Positions 10,910 to 22,669 are shown, numbered from the stretch's first letter. The stretch is DNA of 64,000 nt from Odobenus rosmarus divergens (GCF_000321225.1 NW_004450945.1:1155777-1219776); one strand, 5' to 3'. Translations and numbers: made by a program. The notes: generated from the letters alone by a model not told the origin.

Positions 10910-11345
10910 GCCAAAAGACAAAATTTTCCAATTTCCATAACAGTTGGAGTGACTATGTGAATAAGTTTTAGTCAATGAGGTATGAGTCAAAGTTAGAGAG
11001 ATTTCATAGAGGTTTCCATTATGGGAGCAAGAGAGAAATCTGTGAAAATCCCCCATTTTTCCATTTTTTTTTCCAGCCTACAGTATGGTTGGAAGGTGGG
11101 AATGCTCATGGCCCCAATTGCTATAAGATTGCCTTGATGATGGAAGGTCATGGGTAGAAGTCATGCCAATAGAGTCTGGATTCCTAATGATGGTGGAGAC
11201 ACCATACCAGCTCTGAACTTAATTCCAAACTGAATTCTTAATTTCTTTCACATAAAAAAAGAGAGAGAGTGATATAAATTTCTACCTTGTTTAAGCCAGT
11301 ATTACTTTGTGGTTGTTGTTATTTATAGCTGAATTTCATTCTAGC
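10910..11345 (+). mobile_element. Ancient MaLR-like LTR relic, copy A
   Basis: Segments in order: 'agttggagtgactatgtgaa', 'ttttagtcaatgaggtatga', a pyrimidine-rich middle, 'gatggtggagacaccatacc', then 'ataaatttctaccttgttta' and 'agccagtattactttgtgg'. The order of a CAATG-box-like promoter part and an AATAAA-like 3' part resembles MLT1-class LTRs. Subfamily not assigned. Three or four relics of the same kind follow within 5 kb. Confidence 0.5.
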
Positions 11346-11494
11346 TGATTTATGATAAGACCCAGAGATGACTGAGAATCATGTATAGGCAGGGGTATCT
11401 ACTAGAAAATATACTTGCCAATTTTTTAAATGTTCAATATTTTTAAGCCAAGTATTTCCACACTGAAGTATATAAATCAAAGTGGCCGTAGCCA

Positions 11495-11865
11495 ATGTAG
11501 ATATTTGAAACATCTCTTTCCTAGTCACATAGCTAAACCATATTCTCAGCCTCCCTTGCAGTTAGTGTGTTCATATGACTGAGTTCTGGTCAATGAAAAG
11601 TGATGTGTACCACTTCCAGGCTGGCCTATAAAAGTTTATCAGATAATTCCATGCTCCCTCTTTTCCTTGTTTCACTGAAAGGAGAGGACTTTGTGGACAT
11701 AGAGACTGGTAGAGGCACAAAATGGAAGAAGCTTAGGTTCCTGAATGACTGGATAGAAGACTCCTAGACTTGAATTTTTATGTAAGGAGAAATAAGCTTT
11801 TATTCTTTTAATCTTTTGAGATTTGGGATTGTTATGACAGTAGTTTGCCTACAATAACTAATTTA
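11495..11865 (+). mobile_element. Ancient MaLR-like LTR relic, copy B
   Basis: 'cagcctcccttgcagttagt', 'catatgactgagttctggtc', 'aatgaaaagtgatgtgtacc', 'acttccaggctggcctataa', then 'ttaggttcctgaatgactgg' and 'gagaaataagcttttattct', ending near 'ctacaataactaatttagct'. Same family layout and same strand as copy A, but clearer in its 5' half. Confidence 0.6.
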
Positions 11866-11924
11866 GCTGAATTCAAATTGCCAGTGTCAGAGTCAAAATA
11901 TCTATAACCATAAACCTATCAAAT

Positions 11925-12110
11925 GTTACAATGGGAAGTCTGAGCTCTGAAACCTATTACAGTATAATCTGGGGGAAATAACTTAATCTCTCTTATCTTT
12001 AGTTTTATCACTAAAACTAAATGGGGAAATATCACCTACACTAGAGGGTTATTGAAAAGACTAATTCATATGATTTTTATGCAAACCTTAAGCATTTGAG
12101 GAAGATTAAC
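11925..12110 (+). mobile_element. MIR SINE relic
   Basis: 'tctgggggaaataacttaat' followed by 'ctctcttatctttagtttta' and 'aaaactaaatggggaaatat' follows the MIR core in the sense direction. Confidence 0.65.
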
Positions 12111-12739
12111 TATTAACAGTATAAGAGGAAATGAGGGTCTGAGAAAAGTCCAGCTTCACAGGTAATGGTAAAGAGCTGGTGCACAGACCCCCCTCCACCC
12201 CCCGAGGTATTTTGACCTATTGAAATTACCCCGAGGTGACTTACTCACAGGTTCATTCTGCTTAAATTCTTATTGAAAAAAAAAAAATAGTGTTCTGCCA
12301 GAAAGCCTTCATTTCTCTGGCTTTCTCTTGAAAATCAGTTAGAGAATAATTAAAAATGATCTTACATGAGGTGGCTATTCAGGAAATGCTGTAGGTTGCA
12401 AGTACCAAGGCATCTTTTGGCATATGCACTCTCATGGATAGACATTGCAACCTAAAATAGATATGCACAGGTACTGATTCCCTGGTAACTATGGCAAAGC
12501 CAATTTTGTTTGCTAAATATTGGCAATGGCCAGGGAAATTAATAACAGTCATCAAATCTAGGGTACTGTCTCTTGTCTTTGGTGACAAGCTGCAATGTAT
12601 CATGGCATGGTGCTCAGGTGAATGGTGGCTGTAATGTTGTAGTTTATAATAAGAGATATACATTTGGTCTTCATCCAGTTTCTGGCACAGAGTTTCTAAA
12701 ACCCTTGGTATTTTCTAAGTGTCGAGAGCAAAAAAGATG
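12111..12739. other. Unique sequence
   Basis: Includes a C-rich run at about 12188-12202 and an A-tract at about 12276-12287. The 94-codon minus frame (12379-12663) overlaps other frames and shows no recognisable domain. Confidence 0.45.
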
Positions 12740-13427
12740 TCTTTTGTTACGTTAATGAGGTGGTTTTGGAACACACCAAAGGATGGGGGCTGGTCCCCAG
12801 GCAGCCAAATAGTGATTAGAGAGTTAGAACTTCTAGTCTCACCCTCCAACCTCCAGGGAGGGGTGAGTGGAAGGTGAGGGGCTGAGGATTGAGTTCAATC
12901 ACCAAAGGCCAATGATTTATTCATCATACTTAAGTAATGAAACCTCCATAGAAACCCAGAAGGATGGTTCAGAGAGCTTCTGGGTTGGTTAGCCATGGAG
13001 ATGTGGGTAGAGTGGCAAGCTTGGAGAGAGCATGGAAGCTCCATTGTCCTTCCCACATACCTTGCCTTAAGCATCTCTTCCATCTAGCTGTTCCTGGCTT
13101 ATATCCTGTTATAATAACCTGTAATCTAGTAAGTGAAATGTTTCTGAGTTCTGTTAGCTGCTCTAGCAAATTAATCAAACCCAAGGAGAGGGTCATGGAA
13201 ATCTCTGATTTCTAGCCAGGACGTCAAAAGTTCAGCTACTAACCTGGACTTGAGACTGGTATCTGAAGTACAAGAGGGAGTGATGGGGTGGGGGGAGGGT
13301 AGTCCTGCAACCCTTACCCTGCGGGATCTCTGGTAGATAGGTATCAGAATTGAGTTGCATTCTTGGATACCTTTATGGTGTCTAAGAATTGTTCAGTGTG
13401 TTGTGGGAAAACCATCCCCCCAACACA
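12740..13427 (+). mobile_element. ERVL-type LTR
   Basis: Contains a series typical of an ERVL-class LTR (MER21/MLT2-like): 'tgagttctgttagctgctct', 'agcaaattaatcaaaccca', 'aggagagggtcatggaaatc', 'cctggacttgagactggtat', 'tgcgggatctctggtagata', 'tcagaattgagttgcattc' and 'aagaattgttcagtgtgttg', ending at 'ccaacaca'. The next bases (tgttggaattgggtcc) look like a decayed primer-binding site, so this is probably a 5' LTR whose internal region is largely gone. The left boundary is uncertain. Confidence 0.7.
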
Positions 13428-13587
13428 TGTTGGAATTGGGTCCAGGAACTAAAAGAGACATTTCAAGTAAGATTTTGCTTGGAACAAAAGATTTTGGATA
13501 ATGAAAGTAAATAGAATAGCACATAATTTCCCACTCTACAAAACAGCATAAGGAAGGTATATTAGTCAAGGTTTTCCAGTAATGTAA

Positions 13588-13632
<45 letters not shown>
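13588..13632. repeat. Compound (TG)n(TA)n microsatellite
   Basis: About seven TG units run directly into about fifteen TA units, followed by an imperfect TA-rich stretch to about 13670. Likely polymorphic in length. Alternating purine-pyrimidine DNA can adopt non-B forms. Confidence 0.95.
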
Positions 13633-13635
<3 letters not shown>

Positions 13636-13670
13636 AGTATATATGTATATATAAAATATAAATTAATATA

Positions 13671-14429
13671 TATGCTGTAAAAACTACAATATATTATAAT
13701 TTTGCCTTAAACAGTTAATAGTCCTCTAATAAATTTAAAGAGAAATGTTTATATAATAAAAACAACAAAGATTTTGCTAAATACTTTCCTAGATATTTAC
13801 CTTTCTGATGTTTTTCATTCCCTCCTGAAGATTTGAGCTTTCATCTAACATGAGTCTTTTCTCCTGAAGAACTTATTCTTTTATCATTTCTTATACAGCC
13901 AAAATAATGATAATGTGTTGTAAGTTTTATAGCACATACTTTTATTCTCCCCAAAGAAGGCATGAAAATATTGAGAAAATCAAGAACAGATGACCAAGAT
14001 AAAAGACTTAAGCACATCTTAAGTCTTAGCTTTATTAATATTTATCTAATATTAGCTTTAAAGGAATAAACACTTCAATTAAAAGGCAGAGATTGTCAAA
14101 TTGAATTTAAAATGTAAGATACCTTGTTTTCTGTTTACAACATTATAAAGTTTAATTTTATCCCAAATGTAAATATATGTAAATATATATATATATATAA
14201 AGATCCTTGAAAAGCCAAGACAGTTTGAAATAAGAAATGTGAGAGACATACCCTATCTTTTTTTCTAGCTTATTTAAAGTTACAAGAACAATGTGTTAGT
14301 GTTGGTTAATTAAGCCAATTCTGAGCAAAAACTACATAAGAAGAAGTCTGCTAGAGTGAGGATTAGGCACTTTTTCTTTGCTGATAAAAGGGACCAGATT
14401 CAAGAGGAGAGTCATACAAGCCATCCCTC
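13671..14429. other. AT-rich unique sequence with a short (TA)n
   Basis: Contains a TA run at about 14185-14199. No gene or datable transposon recognised. Confidence 0.5.
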
Positions 14430-14640
14430 CCCTACCCACTTTTCTATTGAACATTTAAGTGATATAGTGGCAATCATCTTGCAACCATAAGATGATAAGT
14501 ATGTGGAGGAAAAGCCAACATACTTAGGATAATGCAGCAGAAAGATGTCTGAGCTTAATTTTCTTGATTACATTAATGCTCTGCAAAACCAATGCTAGCA
14601 ACTGCTTAACTCCACCACATTTCTTATGTGAAAAAAAATA
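14430..14640 (+). mobile_element. Ancient MaLR-like LTR relic, copy C (partial)
   Basis: 'aaccataagatgataagtat', 'gaggaaaagccaacatactt', 'agcagaaagatgtctgagct' and 'tgattacattaatgctctgc' parallel the middle-to-3' part of copies A and B (accatgaggtgg..., agatagaagg...). Weak but same strand. Confidence 0.4.
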
Positions 14641-14814
14641 AACCTCAATTATGTAATCACTGTTATCAAGAATTCTTTTGATTGCCATCATACCTATTTC
14701 TAACCATCCTAATATCTAAAAAGAGAGGTGCAAATTAAACAACAGTAACTCTCATTCCCCTGGCGCCATATTGACAACATGCACAAGTTTGTTCATTCCA
14801 AAGAGTGAGGCAGA

Positions 14815-15245
14815 AAAGGCAAAGGGATTCTCATGCTGTGCAAGTGGTTTGCAAATTGGCACAACCATTTTGGAGAACAATTTAACAGCAATCTAATAAA
14901 GAAGTTTGGAGTCATGTATATCCTACAACACACGAATTAATCTTTAATTCTCTAGTGAAATGCTCTCATTTGATGTGAGGAGATATGCAGAAAGATGTTT
15001 ACTGTAAATAACTGGAAACCTATATATCCACTAATCGAAATATTTCAATAAATTGTGCTATAATCCTGCAGTATGATAGTATTCAGCAGTTAAAATGAAT
15101 GAACTAGATTTGTATGTATTAGAATATATAAATCTTGGAAACATAATTTTGAGTTACAAAAAAGTAACATGCAGAAGGATTCATGCAGAAAGATACCATT
15201 CATGTAAATTCTTAAATTACACAATCATTATATATTGCTAATGAA
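14815..15245 (+). mobile_element. LINE-1 ORF2/3' end relic
   Basis: Sense-strand L1 3' part: 'acaaccattttggagaacaa', 'aataactggaaacctatata', 'tccactaatcgaaatatttc', 'agtattcagcagttaaaatg', 'aatgaactagatttgta' and 'agataccattcatgtaaatt'. This is the conserved C-terminal end of ORF2 plus the beginning of the 3' UTR. No open frame. Confidence 0.8.
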
Positions 15246-15264
15246 CACACAGATTGCACTGAAT

Positions 15265-15920
15265 TGCTAGTTGTTCCTCCAAATTCATTCTCCCTTCTTC
15301 ATAGTGAAAAAAATTTTAGCTGAATATAGCTACAACTAGACATTACATTTTTCTACTTTTCCTACTTAGGACTCCAAAGAGCTTTTATTTATGTTGGAAT
15401 GTCCATTGATAGTTATCAAATTCAAATTTAAAATTGAGGCATTAAAAATATTTCATTATAAAAAGATAATATATGTTTATATTAATATGTTCTTTTATGA
15501 AAAATCACTTTAAAAATAAATTTGGTGAAAAAGTGGCCCTCACATTTTTGAAAATCTTTTTAACTTAGGACTTGATTCAAGACAAGTAGAGTCTCATCTG
15601 CTTCTGCAGTCTATTCTAATATTGTTTTTATTGCTGTACTTGAAGAAAATTTGGCCTCACACAGATATATAGTTGGAAAGAGTAGGAGATTACAGACACC
15701 TTGAAAGAATCCCAGTGACCCCAGAAGCCCTCAGTTTGCACTTTCAAAACTGCTACCTTAAGAGATGGTGAAACAACTAAATCTCATGGTTCAAAGCGGA
15801 CTGCTTACCTTGTCCCTTCCACCATCCTATGAACTGCTTTGTGGGAGAAATAAGCTCCAATCTCCTTTGAGCCACTGTGTTTGGGGAACTCTTGGTTAGA
15901 GTGGCTTAGTTAATACCTTA
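15265..15920 (+). mobile_element. Ancient MaLR-like LTR relic, copy D, split by a hAT element
   Basis: The left part (15265-15365) has 'gctgaatatagctacaacta'. The right part (15759-15920) has 'tgggagaaataagctccaat', 'ttgagccactgtgtttgggg' and 'ggcttagttaatacc', the 3' end pattern of the same family as copies A-C. A hAT-type element lies between them. Confidence 0.5.
15369..15753. mobile_element. hAT-Charlie-type non-autonomous DNA transposon
   Basis: 'ccaaagagcttttatttatg', 'ttcttttatgaaaaatcact', 'ggtgaaaaagtggccctcac', 'tagagtctcatctgcttctg', 'aaaatttggcctcacacaga', 'caccttgaaagaatcccagt', 'gaccccagaagccctcagtt' and 'tgcactttcaaaactgctac' run in the order of a Charlie-derived MER element. 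Possible 8-bp duplication (ctacttag before, ctacctta after). The terminal inverted repeats are eroded. Confidence 0.65.
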
Positions 15921-16014
15921 TGTAATAAACAGATACAGAAGCAAAGTAGAAATGTGATCTAGAAATACACACCCACCACAAACTCTGATTAAGAAAGGGT
16001 ACACAAGGATCTTA

Positions 16015-16165
16015 AGTGTATCTGTAATATTTTCTTCGTTCTAAAAATATATTTGAGGAAAATACGGCAAAGAATCAATCTTCGTTAAATACGCATAGTG
16101 GGCATTTGGTGATTATTATGTTATTTTCTGCATATTTGAACATTTTTATGAAAAGAATTGAATGT
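16015..16165 (+). mobile_element. LINE-1 3' end relic
   Basis: 'taaatacgcatagtgggcat', 'ttggtgattattatgttatt' and 'ttctgcatatttgaacattt' match the last part of an L1M 3' UTR in sense orientation. Short and isolated. Confidence 0.6.
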
Positions 16166-16614
16166 TTTTTGGGGATCCCAGCATAAGACACCTAAGTACT
16201 TACTGCACTTAGAATTATGCTCTCAAAGGAGGGAGGTTAATGTGAAGGGAGGTGAAGGTCTTCATAAGGTCTCAAAGAAGGGAGGTGAATTTTTCTTTAT
16301 AAACATAAATTCATTGAGCCTTAGTAAATAATTCTAATTACATATAGATTTTGAGAGAAATAAAGACAATGAAAATGAAATATGTATGCATAAATGAATG
16401 CATTGGAAGTCTTTTATGCACCATTATATTTACCTGAGTTTTCTTGAAGTAAGAAGCATATTTTCCCAGGGTTGGCAGATTAGCATATACTTTCATGTAT
16501 TACTGATATATTTGTATATCAGTTTTAATCTAAAGATTTCAAAGTAATTTACAATTAATAGTAATCTTTTATATCTTACAGGCATTTAAAATTTGGAAAT
16601 TGTGTTAAAATCCA
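16166..16614. other. Unique sequence
   Basis: A local imperfect duplication is visible: 'ctcaaaggagggaggttaatgtgaaggg' at about 16223 resembles 'ctcaaagaagggaggtgaat' at about 16271. Otherwise nothing recognised. Confidence 0.45.
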
Positions 16615-16745
16615 TGGTTTTCTATAACATTAACAATAACCCTGTTAACTAGATAGGACAAAGTTTATTAATATGATATGGTGGGGAAACTGAGCCCTGG
16701 GGGGTAAAGTGACAAATGCCCAAGGCCACAGAACAAGTTATTTTC
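16615..16745 (-). mobile_element. MIR SINE relic, antisense
   Basis: 'ggggaaactgagccctgggg', 'ggtaaagtgacaaatgccca' and 'aggccacagaacaagtta' reproduce the antisense MIR core. Confidence 0.75.
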
Positions 16746-17336
16746 TCCATGGAGAGATCAAAAACATTTTTCGTTATGACCTTAATTCTCAAACGCCTTC
16801 ATGTGAAAATGTCCCAACACATTTTCCCCTCATTTTCCATTAGCCAGAACAGGGTTGCATGCCACTCTAAACCAATCACTGGCAAAAGGGAGAGACGCTA
16901 GCAAAAATGTTCACTCAAATCTAATCGAGGTCCATTTTCTGTTGAAGGTTGGGAGCCACCTTTCCTGAGCACACTGTTACCTCAAAACAAAACAAAACAA
17001 AACAAATTCTTTTAACGATAAAGAAATAAAAATGGTCTTTGGGGGGAACACCTCACAGTGTCTTCCACAACAATCCAATCTACTTTTACTTTCTTTAAAC
17101 TCATCTTTTGTGCTAAGTGACCCATAAGGTAGAAAAAAAAAATCCATGATGCAAATGCTACCCTCTAAATATATTAATGAGGAGAGGATATCCACCATTC
17201 CCTCAAATTCCTTGAATTTTGTTCAATTTTCTTTAGCTCCTTTGAACACACAGACCAGTTTGTATACATCCTAGCACGGCTAGAATTTTGCATAAAAATG
17301 GGAGACATTCACACTCAGCTCAGTTAAATTTCCCAC
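16746..17336. other. Unique sequence with a (CAAAA)n run
   Basis: (AAAAC)n at about 16984-17006. No coding evidence; the 61-73 codon frames here overlap each other. Confidence 0.5.
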
Positions 17337-17440
17337 CTACTGATTGTGAATTCTGTGAGAGCAGGAGTTTAAACTCTTTTCTTTATCATTTTATTCCTGG
17401 AGCCTCAGCCAGTGCCTTGCACATAATAATGTGTTCAACA
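17337..17440 (+). mobile_element. L2 LINE 3' end relic
   Basis: 'gtgaattctgtgagagcagg', 'tttattcctggagcctcagc' and 'cagtgccttgcacataataa' follow the L2 3' end closely. Confidence 0.8.
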
Positions 17441-19230
17441 TGTCTTCTAAACTATTAAATCTTGTTATTTCTTACCATTTCTCATCACTTCCTTTTCGTC
17501 GCCACTGAAAATCTCCCTTCTAGATAGAAAGCTTGATTCCTCCATAAAGTGTCAGAGTAATAACCAATACTGATCTAGTACTGATTTTGTACCAAACACT
17601 CTCCTAAGTATTTTATTTATACTATATGCATATCCCCCCCTGCATTAAATTAATCAGAGTTATCACCCAGAAAAGCCCCAGCTTGGACGTTATGAAGTCA
17701 CTGTGTTCTGTGCATCCTTAAACTTGGAGAGGAAAAACAAAACAAGCACCCTGCCAAAAAAATCCTGCATATATGTTACTATCATAGTGAACAGAGAGTA
17801 CAGAAGAGAGCCAAATGACATTGAAAAAGATACTCTTTGTGCCTCAATCCATAGGCCCTGGCATGCCCTCCCCCCTTCACCCAGTGATTCTTGCCCAGAG
17901 AACTCAGTGGGCCAGGCAGTTAGCTCACACTAGACACAGGACACCCATGGCTGTGGGAAGTCCCCTGAAGTCACTGGAACATACACAAGAGTGTGTGTCT
18001 GTGGATATAAATATAAAATGTTTCACTCACCTCGGCCCCCAAATCTGACCTTATTTGTCAGTGCTACCTTGGCTGGGTCTGGAGGGCAAGGAAAGATCAT
18101 CTTGACCAGCTGATGCTCCAGCAGATGCGGGAGACGCATGGATGCTGGAGATGTGGGGAAAATGGCGTGCTGAGCCTGCCTGCATCTTCACCTTTGCTGC
18201 CCTCAGAGCCTTGCTGGCAGGCTCCTCTTGCCCCAAGAAGTTCCCAACACTTTCTGCTGTTTTTTCCTCTAGTGTAGTTTGTTCCTTATAAAAATAACAG
18301 AATCTCAATTGTTAAAATGCAACTGGAAGAAGAAAAAGAAATTCATCATCTTTCCCACCTAGCACGGTCATGTGAGCACTTAAAAAAAACAAAAACAAAA
18401 ACAAAAACTCCCTTACAGTCTTTTCCCTATGTTTTTTAAAAATTGAATTGTATTTTGTCTCAGTTTTTGTTCTGGACATAAAACAGCAATATGGAAAAAT
18501 GTCTATGCGATATCTAGGGGGATCATAGAATATGTTTGATTCAGGACAATTTTGAGAGTAAAAGGGAGCTAAAATTAATTATACAAATTTTTGAAATTTA
18601 TATTTATTGACTGATAAATTAGTTCCAAGACATTGAGGTACCTTAAATAGTATTATTCAAAACCTATTTTCAAAAATAAAATTCACCCTAAAAAATTTAA
18701 GTAACATGTATCTATGTACATTGAAGCCTTTAAAGTTACACGGAAATATTTTTTAAAAACTTCTTTATATTAATTATCCGAACCCAACAACCTAACTGAA
18801 TAATTATTGTTTGTATAAGTTCACAAACTACTAATGTTTTTAGTTGTATCTGTTTCTAATACCATGATATTGGTGTTTCTTAAAGAATATATGTTTTTCA
18901 ATATGATATTATTTTAACTTTTCAGACAATTGGCTAAAATATTTCTTCAAAGTTGCATTTAACTATTAATACACTTGAAATTGCTGACATTTTTAGTTGA
19001 ATATTCTCTATAGACTTTTTTTTTTATGGACAAAACACTCTTCATAGCACTTGAAATATTCCATGAGTTCAGTGCAAAATTTGAAAAATAGGGGACATAT
19101 TCTATTCTATTTCATATAAAAATGTGTTAACATTTCAGCCATATACCTTCAAAAATACTGTCTTTTCTATTTAGAATACCTTTTTTCAAAAAATATTTTT
19201 ACAAGCCAAAACTCATTAAATAAGTCGCCG
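17441..19230. other. Mostly unique sequence
   Basis: 17.4-18.3 kb is moderately GC-rich, with 76-85 codon frames on both strands that overlap and lack recognisable domains. At 18320-18370 'agaagaaaaagaaattcatc' resembles an L1 3' tail. (CAAAAA)n lies at about 18384-18408. From 18.4 kb the sequence is very AT-rich and featureless. Confidence 0.45.
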
Positions 19231-20130
19231 CTTTTTTTTTTATTTGGTTGAAAGTTTCACCAAACTTAGATACAACAAAATAAAAAGTTCTTCTCAATTT
19301 TATTTTATTCTAAAACAGAATATAAATGTATTCAATGTAAATAAGAGCTTCATGAAAAACAAAAAATCTCTTTCCACAAGTGTACATATTCTAAAACACA
19401 ACTAAATAATTCCAGAGTCATTTTGTTTTACAGTTTGTACTTTCTTGGTTTGTTTCCTTCCTGTCTTACTTTTATAGGGATACATTTCAACATCTCCCCC
19501 TTTGTAAACTTTACTTTCAGTGATTTCTCCAAAAGTTTCAAAGCTGAAGTTTTTTAATGCTTCACTCACTGCATACTTAGATGAGGAATTTTCAAAACTG
19601 ATTTTGAATGAGATGCAAACAAGATGTCTAGCCCTCATTTACAAAAAGTTCAATGCCATTGCAGGACACTAAAGGGGACACTTCAATTTAAAACTTTCTT
19701 CATCATAAGACATGTAAGCTCTTTGGATGTTTTTGCACCATGTAAGTAGTAGTGTAAGGACGTGCCCGTGATCCCCCTGGCACATCTGCCTTCCTGGGCC
19801 ATCTCAACCTCACTGTGTGCATGGTGGTGGAGGAAGCACCAAGCTCACGGCTGCAGGTCTTTAGTGCTTTAGTCTCCTGCATGCCACACATATGAAAGCA
19901 GGCTGTCTTTGGGTCTCCCCATGCTTAGTTGGGCCTTTCTAAAGTAATCCCCCATATCTCTTTGTACACGACAAAACGGTTGGCTCCAGGATGGGGAAGA
20001 GAAGACTGGTATCTGCTCTTGGTTTCTCTTCTTCCTCTTGAAGCCATTGGGGCTGGCAAGGATGGGTTTCCCCTCTTTCTCTTCCTAGATGACCACTATC
20101 TTCCTTAAATAAAAGTCTGTCACCTAGTCT
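19231..20130 (-). pseudogene. Possible processed retrocopy, unidentified parent
   Basis: On the minus strand the segment ends with an AATAAA-like signal running into about ten A (plus-strand T-run at 19232-19241). Upstream on the same strand are a 78-codon frame (19402-19638) with a lysine- and serine-rich C-terminal part and a stop, and a 62-codon frame (19703-19891) in another register. Composition rises to balanced G+C toward 20.1 kb. This resembles a decayed mRNA copy with a poly(A) tail, but I cannot name a parent gene, see no clear TSD and cannot exclude chance. Confidence 0.25.
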
Positions 20131-20934
20131 TCCAGACCTTAATGCTAGGGCAGGGGAAGAGGAATTCAGAAACTTTTCTCTCTCTTAGCAAGCCTGGCTT
20201 TACATCTCATTCTTTTCCTGTGGACATAAAATTCCTATTTTGATGGCTGGAAAGCGAATATTAACTTCTACTCTCTCTGCATTGTTGTTGTACCCATCCT
20301 AATCACTCTTTCTGCCTCCCTACTCTGCATCCCCCTAAACAGTAAATGAATGTTTGGGCTGACTTGAATGGAAGTCAGGCATATAAAAATGCAAAAGAGA
20401 CAAGTGTATCCATGTATCTCCCAAATTATCACCCCCTCTTGCAATATGTTACTGGAGAAATAATTAGTGGGTCAAAAATATGTATGTATGAACATCATCA
20501 GATAATACTGACAAGCTGAATTACAAAACAATCTCCTATAAATGAGAGCACTAGTTTCACTGTATTCTTGTAAGTGATATCATTTTGAAAATTTTTGCTA
20601 AATTAAAATCAAAGAATGATCAAGGGATAATCTTTAGACTTCCCTAGTTTTATTCTAACCTCTAATTCTGCAGGCAAGTAAACTCGAACTCACGAGAGAC
20701 ACGATTTAATACCTTGATCGGGGGATACAAAATGACAAGGCGCTGAGCAAAACCGGGACAAAGAGATTTTTGTTACTGAGATCAACAGCTTTTGGATTTC
20801 ACTGCCACTAGAAAGCAGGCTTGATTAGCTGGGCTACTAGTCTGACTACTTAGCGATGCAATAATCTCTTAGATTTGCTTAGGTCCTTCAGGTCTCAACG
20901 TTGTTGCCATTTTAACATATAGAATTTTACTTTC
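20131..20934. other. Unique sequence
   Basis: Nothing recognised except a weak L1-like stretch near 20430-20580. No frame of interest. Confidence 0.45.
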
Positions 20935-21035
20935 CCATGAATGGTATGAGGTATTATTAATTCCATGTGATAGTGAAACTGAGACCCAAACATCTTAAGT
21001 GATGTGCTCAACGTGGATGGAAAGAACAGAGTGGT
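20935..21035 (-). mobile_element. MIR SINE relic, antisense
   Basis: 'gatagtgaaactgagaccca' and 'atcttaagtgatgtgctcaa' match the antisense MIR core. Confidence 0.6.
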
Positions 21036-21044
21036 AGACAGAGA

Positions 21045-21205
21045 AGGTCAGTCTGAATTGGATTTCTGACTCTACCACTGAGTGGTTCTGTTATGTCAGA
21101 GACTTTCCTAATATCCCAAGCTGCTTTCTCACCCACCAATCAAACTTAGCAAAGTTCACCTCCGGGTTGTAATAAGGAATAAATACCTCAATACATATAA
21201 AGGAG
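21045..21205 (+). mobile_element. MIR SINE relic
   Basis: 'ttggatttctgactctacca', 'ctgagtggttctgttatgtc' and 'agagactttcctaatatccc' match the tRNA-related and core parts of MIR in sense. Together with the preceding copy it makes a head-on MIR pair. Confidence 0.6.
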
Positions 21206-21710
21206 TTTTTGTTCCAAGCTTGACAAGGGAGCAGCCTGTTAATGAGTGATTATTCTCATTGAGGGACAGTACAGTTGCTGGCTTTCTTATAGTCCATTGC
21301 TTTTGCTCTTCCTTTGAAATAAATCTTTTTCAAATCAGAACAATGACTGACTGCAATACATCTTGTTAGGTCAAGGATCAGCAGAGATAAAGAAAGAGAA
21401 GACGCACCAAAGGGGATTTTTTCCATTTGAATTTACCTTACAAAATAATAGAATCATAAAAAGTAAGTACTATAAGAACAATGCATGTGAATCTCACTAC
21501 CGACAGAAACCTAGGTGTGGAAGGAAAAGGGCTGGCCCAGAGTTCCACAGGGAGTAAACTGCAGTCAGTATTTCTTTCAGAGCCCTGGCCTCTGAAATCA
21601 GATCCAGGCTTTCCACGCAATGTGCGTTTTATCCTTCACAAACCGGGCAAGGAGAGACATAGGTTTTACCAATGAAAAATGATGAGGCCTGCCAAAATTC
21701 CAGCCAACCC
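21206..21710. other. Unique sequence
   Basis: Three overlapping 60-64 codon frames on both strands at 21363-21675; none looks coding. No repeat recognised. Confidence 0.45.
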
Positions 21711-21895
21711 TGCACACTTAGTGGGTATCCACAGAGTGCCAGTGCCTGTGCCAAGTGCTCTGGGGGAGAGGGTTGAGTAAGGCATGGTCATTGCTCTCTC
21801 GTCTGGTGGCGGAAGCAGACACACACACACAAGTAACTTGATTCCAAGGCAGAATGTGATAAGTGTTATCTTAGATCAGTGGAGGAGACAGGTCA
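21711..21895 (-). mobile_element. L2 LINE relic, antisense
   Basis: 'gtgccagtgcctgtgccaag', 'tgctctgggggagagggttg' and 'ggcagaatgtgataagtgtt' match the antisense L2 3' region. A short (CA)n (about 21818-21830) interrupts it. Confidence 0.7.
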
Positions 21896-22669
21896 CACGA
21901 CTGGAATAGCATGAAGTCAGGCCTGAGGCTGAGGCCATGCTGTTATTTAGGAACCCTATCAGGTTCATCTCACAGCTTGGCTATGGTCCCAAAACCCTGT
22001 AGCTTCTTGTCCTGGGTGTGCTGGGTCATGGGATGTTCCCCTGCCTCTCCTGGAGTCTACAGCGAAGGCCCCTGGATGGGAGAAATGTATAAAGACAGGT
22101 AGAAAGAGAGGTTTGTTCCGCTTTTTAAAATATGGTCCTAGAATGCCTGGCCCAACAGAAAAACGGCTACTTCAAGGTGATCTCTCTTCTAAGCCTGTGG
22201 GGAGGTGGCAAACATCAGAGCCTCCCCGTTTTCTAGCCATTCAGGAAGTGAACAAAACCAAAAATATGACATTTGTTTACTTTTCTACGGTAGTTCTTAT
22301 CTCATTCAGCTGTGCCTTAGCTGTCTGCTGGTCTGTCTCGCCGACAGGGACCGTAAGGTTCTGGAGGACAGAGCCCCTCTGACTCACCTCAGCTCCCACA
22401 GTACCTAGGGAAACCTTCATTGCATTAAATACCCAGGCAAGTAGGGCTGACTTGAATTGACCCTTCTGCTATTCCTTTAACGCTTCCCCATTTCCCAACT
22501 TGCTGGCAACTTTGCCAAAATGCCTTCAAACACAGAGTTAAAAGTGAAAAGGCAATACATGAGACCTCTCTGTACTGAATATTGCATTGTGTTAAATAGA
22601 TTGCACAAAAGCAAGGGTGAGGGGAGGAATTACTTGGGGGGAAAAAAGGGAAAGAGGACGTAAGTGCAA
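21896..22669. other. Unique sequence
   Basis: Balanced composition with several 60-120 codon frames on both strands (the longest is 121 codons, minus, 22425-22790, ending in a MIR). No motif supports coding. Confidence 0.45.
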
